NCBI GenBank assembly: GCA_027083475.1
Contig: JALWON010000067.1
Coordinates: 1 to 7,788, forward strand
Direction of reading: 5' to 3'
Origin: Sulfurimonas sp.
GTDB taxonomy: Bacteria > Campylobacterota > Campylobacteria > Campylobacterales > Sulfurimonadaceae
DNA: 7,788 bases
Shown here: positions 5,803 through 7,788 of the stretch, piece by piece
How positions within the stretch are numbered: position 1 is the stretch's first letter
Layout: the number at the start of each line of letters is the position of its first letter
Notes under the pieces: generated by a model
What the model was told of the DNA's origin: nothing
Seen by the model: only the letters and a program-made list of their open reading frames with translations
Databases searched by the model: none
Position numbers and translations under genes: made by a program

Positions 5803-7537
5803 GTTTTAATCCTCTGCTTAAAGTAAATTCCGTATCTAGGTTCTTTGCTCCTGTTTTAATGCCTATGGCAGTGCCATATAAAGAACCGCATGTGTATTGT
5901 GTATTTTTCTCACATCTCACCGCTCCATAATCCAAACCTATAAAAGGAGATATGCTCTGCATAAAATTACTGTTTACCCCGAGATGAAATATTTTTATAA
6001 GATCATTTCGTAGGTAGTAAGCATTATTTCCATAATAAGAAGCTGCGTACCCTCTTACCGTGTAATAACTTCCGATTCTAAGTTTATTGTTATCATAAAG
6101 CAGATCTTTAGTATATTGCAGATGAAAATTTGAGTTAATTTGAAAGCCTGTTTGTGTGAAACTATAGAGTAGATTTGTATCAAGTGAAAATTTATTAAAC
6201 TGTAGTTTTTCATCTGCTTGAATTGCACTGTCGTCCCTGGCACCTAACCAGTTCGTTCCTCTGTAGTAACTCAAAATATTACGAATCTGTCCCCATGATG
6301 CAAAATAGGTATCAATCAAATCCACTTGCGCGAGTGTTGTCTTATAGCTTGAAACATCAATGAGCTCATTAGAAAAATAGTTCTTATTGTTTTTATACTG
6401 CAGTGAAAAAGCAGCTTCAAGTTTGTTGTTTTGATTTCTATAAAGAAGCTTGCTTACTTTAAGGTTTGAGCCGACAGTATCACCGTTAGAGCGATAGGTA
6501 TCATTAATCCCGAGCACGCGTTGTGAATATTTGAATCGAAACCAGGTATAAGAGAAAAGATAACTGCTTAGAGGAAAAGAGTAGTCGACTTCAGAACCGG
6601 AACTACTTTGATAGTAGCTTTGAATCTTGCTGCCGTTATATCGTAGTGTTAAAATATCATTAATGTTGAGCGGATTGTCGATGGAGAGATCGGCATTAAG
6701 GTATGGATTCGTCTCATAATCCTGTTTTTCACCTATTGCCCCTGCTGTTAAACGGTAAGGTCTTGTTTGTTCTGTTTTAATGGTAACAATGCTTGTACCT
6801 GCTTGAGCTGCCGGCTTTATTTTAAAAGTTGAATGATATGAAGGCACACGGTTCATCATTTCAAGCGCTGTTTCCAAATCTCGCAGGTTTAATACTTTTC
6901 CTTTTTGAAAGGCAAAAGCCGTCGCAATTCGCCCGTCCGATGCATTTGTTTCGCTGTTTAGTACATCTTGTAAGTAGCCTTTTGCGATACTTATTTTGAG
7001 TGTTCCGCTTTTAATGTTCTGTTTTTGTAAATAAGGTTTTGTAGTAATGTAGCCTTTGCCTATATAATATTGTGCTGTTGTGTGTAAAATATCTTTAAGT
7101 AGTTTGGATGTTATACATTTATGTAAATAATTAGAAAGTAATTTAGTTTGGGTGCTTTGATCAAAAATATCATTTTCATTCAACTGAATCTTTGTTAAAA
7201 AGATACAGCTTGGCTGTTTTTTTGTTTTAACTTTCTCATGTTTTACTGCAAAAGTTTTGGTGAGTGGCTTTGCGACTTCCATAACCCCTAAAGTAGCTTT
7301 AGAGATATAAAGCTGTTTATCTTTAATCTTGCACCAATCATATTTGTCGCAATAATCAAGATAAAATACATCCCCTAAATGGTAGCACTCTACAATGTAC
7401 TTATCATCAGGCAGAGCTCTATCTCGCACTTTGGCTTTTGAGGTTTTGACAATAGCAATAAGAGCATCATTGCTTTTTGCATCCAAAGTGAATGAAGAAA
7501 AAAGTATAAAAGCAATAATAATGAGCTGTAATCTCAT
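5744..7537 (-). CDS. tpsB: TpsB: ShlB/FhaC-family outer-membrane transporter with an N-terminal SH3b-like domain
   Basis: This 597-residue protein is the outer-membrane pore that recognises the TPS domain of TpsA and translocates it. A signal peptide (1-20, cut after LDA) is followed by an SH3b-like domain (24-88), a Lys-rich linker (89-108), POTRA1 (109-190; GYITTKPYLQKQNI at 162-175; Cys111 and Cys141 fit the pair common in this family), POTRA2 (192-255; RDLETALEMMNRVPS at 219-233) and a 16-strand-type barrel (about 258-597). Two barrel hallmarks are present: VRGY (494-497, the inward L6 loop) and GLDYG (534-538, its wall contact). The protein ends on an aromatic alternating strand, RYSVVFKY, as outer-membrane barrels do. 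Cys542 and Cys550 lie in the next predicted outer loop. The N-terminal plug helix usual for FhaC is replaced by the SH3b-like domain. The gene overlaps tpsA by 59 nt, forming an operon. Confidence 0.97.
   Translation of the reverse strand: MRLQLIIIAFILFSSFTLDAKSNDALIAIVKTSKAKVRDRALPDDKYIVECYHLGDVFYLDYCDKYDWCKIKDKQLYISKATLGVMEVAKPLTKTFAVKHEKVKTKKQPSCIFLTKIQLNENDIFDQSTQTKLLSNYLHKCITSKLLKDILHTTAQYYIGKGYITTKPYLQKQNIKSGTLKISIAKGYLQDVLNSETNASDGRIATAFAFQKGKVLNLRDLETALEMMNRVPSYHSTFKIKPAAQAGTSIVTIKTEQTRPYRLTAGAIGEKQDYETNPYLNADLSIDNPLNINDILTLRYNGSKIQSYYQSSSGSEVDYSFPLSSYLFSYTWFRFKYSQRVLGINDTYRSNGDTVGSNLKVSKLLYRNQNNKLEAAFSLQYKNNKNYFSNELIDVSSYKTTLAQVDLIDTYFASWGQIRNILSYYRGTNWLGARDDSAIQADEKLQFNKFSLDTNLLYSFTQTGFQINSNFHLQYTKDLLYDNNKLRIGSYYTVRGYAASYYGNNAYYLRNDLIKIFHLGVNSNFMQSISPFIGLDYGAVRCEKNTQYTCGSLYGTAIGIKTGAKNLDTEFTLSRGLKHATNQDFQNLFRYSVVFKY
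5747..6766 (-). other. Outer-membrane beta-barrel domain of TpsB
   Basis: Residues about 258-597 alternate hydrophobic and polar residues with Tyr/Asn/Ser-rich loops, as in ShlB-type 16-strand barrels. VRGY (494-497) followed by YYLRNDL (507-513) is the conserved L6 loop and next strand. GLDYG (534-538) is the partner motif on the barrel wall. The terminal residues have hydrophobic or aromatic side chains at alternate positions and end in Tyr597, which is the expected BAM recognition signal. Confidence 0.92.
5810..5815 (-). promoter_or_regulatory. Ribosome binding site of tpsA inside tpsB
   Basis: The minus strand reads AGAGGA, then 7 nt, then the ATG at 5802. This is the best Shine-Dalgarno match near any candidate start and decides the start. 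Because it lies within the tpsB coding region, translation of tpsA is probably coupled to that of tpsB. Confidence 0.85.
6773..6964 (-). other. POTRA2 domain of TpsB
   Basis: Residues about 192-255 include GKVLNLRDLETALEMMNRVP (213-232) and the closing strand GTSIVTIKTE (247-256). This agrees with the 'L-N-[LI]-R-D-L-E-x-x-L-E-x-[ML]-N-R' signature of the second POTRA in this family. Confidence 0.85.
6968..7213 (-). other. POTRA1 domain of TpsB
   Basis: Residues about 109-190 match the POTRA_2 domain of TpsB proteins: CIFLTKIQLNENDIF, then the Cys141 position of the usual 'G-R-C-L', then a helix ending in YYIGKGYITTKPYLQKQNI (157-175) and GTLKISIAKGYLQDV (178-192). In FhaC this periplasmic domain is involved in recognising the TpsA client. 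Confidence 0.9.
7274..7468 (-). other. SH3b-like domain at the N-terminus of TpsB
   Basis: Residues 24-88 follow the plan of bacterial SH3 (SH3_3/SH3b) domains: a first strand AIVKTSKAKVRDRALPDD (28-45) matching 'v-x-a-x-x-l-N-V-R-x-x-P', then HLGDVFYLDYCDKYDWCKIK (53-72) matching 'l-x-x-G-x-x-v-x-v-l-x-x-x-x-x-W-x-K-V', then QLYISKATL (75-83) matching the closing 'x-G-W-V-x-x-x-y-L' strand. Trp68 sits where the family has its conserved Trp. Three cysteines (51, 63, 69) are unusual for this fold. Periplasmic SH3b domains often bind cell-wall peptides; a peptidoglycan-anchoring or gating role here is inference. Confidence 0.75.
7478..7537 (-). other. Signal peptide of TpsB
   Basis: Residues 1-20 have one Arg (R2), a hydrophobic core LIIIAFILFSSF (5-16), and a likely signal peptidase I site after T-L-D-A (A20). 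Sec export to the periplasm is expected before barrel insertion. Confidence 0.88.
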
Positions 7538-7547
7538 AAATAAAGAA

Positions 7548-7552
7548 CCTTA
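7548..7552 (-). promoter_or_regulatory. Ribosome binding site of tpsB (weak)
   Basis: The minus strand reads TAAGG, then 10 nt, then the ATG at 7537. The match is modest and the spacing a little long. The start is supported independently by the signal peptide that begins there and by the lack of an earlier in-frame start with a better site. Confidence 0.6.
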
Positions 7553-7569
7553 TATGAAAATAAGCTTCT

Positions 7570-7578
7570 ATCATATCA
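7570..7578 (-). promoter_or_regulatory. Candidate sigma-70 extended -10 promoter for tpsBA
   Basis: The minus strand carries TGATATGAT, an extended -10 (TG-N-TATGAT), about 32 nt before the tpsB start. Upstream is a T/A-rich stretch without a recognisable -35, which is usual for Campylobacterota housekeeping promoters. Transcription would begin near 7563, giving a leader of about 25 nt. Confidence 0.5.
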
Positions 7579-7659
7579 CAAATATATAATTATTTTTTAT
7601 AACTTATGCTTATATTTTAATCAATAAAGAATGAATTCTAATAATATACGTGAAACTGT

Positions 7660-7788
7660 TTAAAAACTAAGACCTCCCCCAAAACTGCCGAAGTTTGGAT
7701 CCATATAGCCTTGCTGCGCAGATTTTGCACGTAGTTTTTCTATGTCAGCTTTACTTGAGATACCCTGTGGACAAACAACTGTACACTC
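7660..7788 (-). CDS. C-terminal end of an iron-sulfur protein, probably fumarate reductase/succinate dehydrogenase iron-sulfur subunit (partial)
   Basis: The last 42 codons before a TAA at 7660-7662 are visible; the N-terminus lies beyond the window. They begin ECTVVCPQGISSKADIEKLR, containing C-x3-C-P-x-x-I. This is the form of the last cysteine motif in the C-terminal ferredoxin-like domain of FrdB/SdhB, where it ligates the 3Fe-4S and 4Fe-4S clusters and is followed by a helix. The tail ends in a Gly-rich GSFGGGLSF. On family knowledge the protein would pass electrons between quinol and the flavin subunit at the inner membrane. The glycolate-oxidase or heterodisulfide-reductase iron-sulfur families end their domain similarly and cannot be excluded from this fragment. 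It runs in the same direction as tpsBA but is separated by 121 bp with its own promoter signal, so it is probably a separate unit. Confidence 0.6.
   Translation of the reverse strand, partial: ECTVVCPQGISSKADIEKLRAKSAQQGYMDPNFGSFGGGLSF

Larger units (their letters stand above)
7538..7659. other. AT-rich intergenic gap between the iron-sulfur gene and tpsB
   Basis: This gap is the most AT-rich part of the window (9 of 60 bases are G or C in 7561-7620). It contains the candidate promoter and ribosome site of tpsB. Only weak A/T inverted repeats are visible (for example TTAT...ATAA near 7590-7602), and no convincing hairpin with a T-run could be assigned as a terminator for the upstream gene. 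Confidence 0.7.

Noticed and set aside
6055..6243. Minus-strand open frame of 62 codons inside tpsB
   Set aside because: It is an out-of-frame shadow of the TpsB barrel coding sequence.
7585..7605. Possible terminator hairpin after the iron-sulfur gene
   Set aside because: Only a four-base A/T stem is visible and there is no GC-containing stem with a T-run, so it is too weak to call.

Overview
The window reads almost entirely on the minus strand. It holds a type Vb (two-partner) secretion locus downstream of the tail of an iron-sulfur protein gene. The order in the direction of transcription, from high to low coordinates, is: the last 42 codons of a ferredoxin-type protein (probably a fumarate reductase or succinate dehydrogenase iron-sulfur subunit); a 121-bp AT-rich gap with a plausible promoter; tpsB, an outer-membrane TpsB/FhaC/ShlB transporter of 597 residues; and tpsA, a very large filamentous-haemagglutinin-like exoprotein. 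tpsA stays open for 1934 codons and runs off the window at position 1, so its C-terminus is missing.

The moderately low and uneven GC, the AT-rich upstream region with an extended -10 but no clear -35, and the protein style (Lys/Asn/Ser/Ile-rich) fit a Campylobacterota bacterium such as a Sulfurimonas-, Arcobacter- or Sulfurospirillum-like organism. This is an impression from composition and family resemblance; no marker gene in the window proves it.

TpsB is expected to sit in the outer membrane and pass TpsA to the cell surface. TpsA carries a Sec signal peptide, the conserved TPS recognition domain with an NPNGI motif, FHA-1-type repeats, a low-GC middle segment, a conserved pre-FHA-2 block, and FHA-2-type repeats interrupted by a coiled-coil/helical insert. 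The C-terminal region carries a HSQG serine-hydrolase-like motif. This layout resembles CdiA/FhaB proteins, so a C-terminal effector and possibly an immunity gene may lie just beyond position 1.

The least ordinary features are four: an SH3b-like domain on the periplasmic N-terminus of TpsB where the plug helix normally lies; a 59-nt overlap in which the end of tpsB also encodes the start of the TpsA signal peptide; a His/Cys cluster inside the AT-rich middle of TpsA that holds the only two cysteines in the visible protein; and the hydrolase-like C-terminal domain. No RNA genes, CRISPR arrays, insertion sequences or plus-strand genes could be supported.
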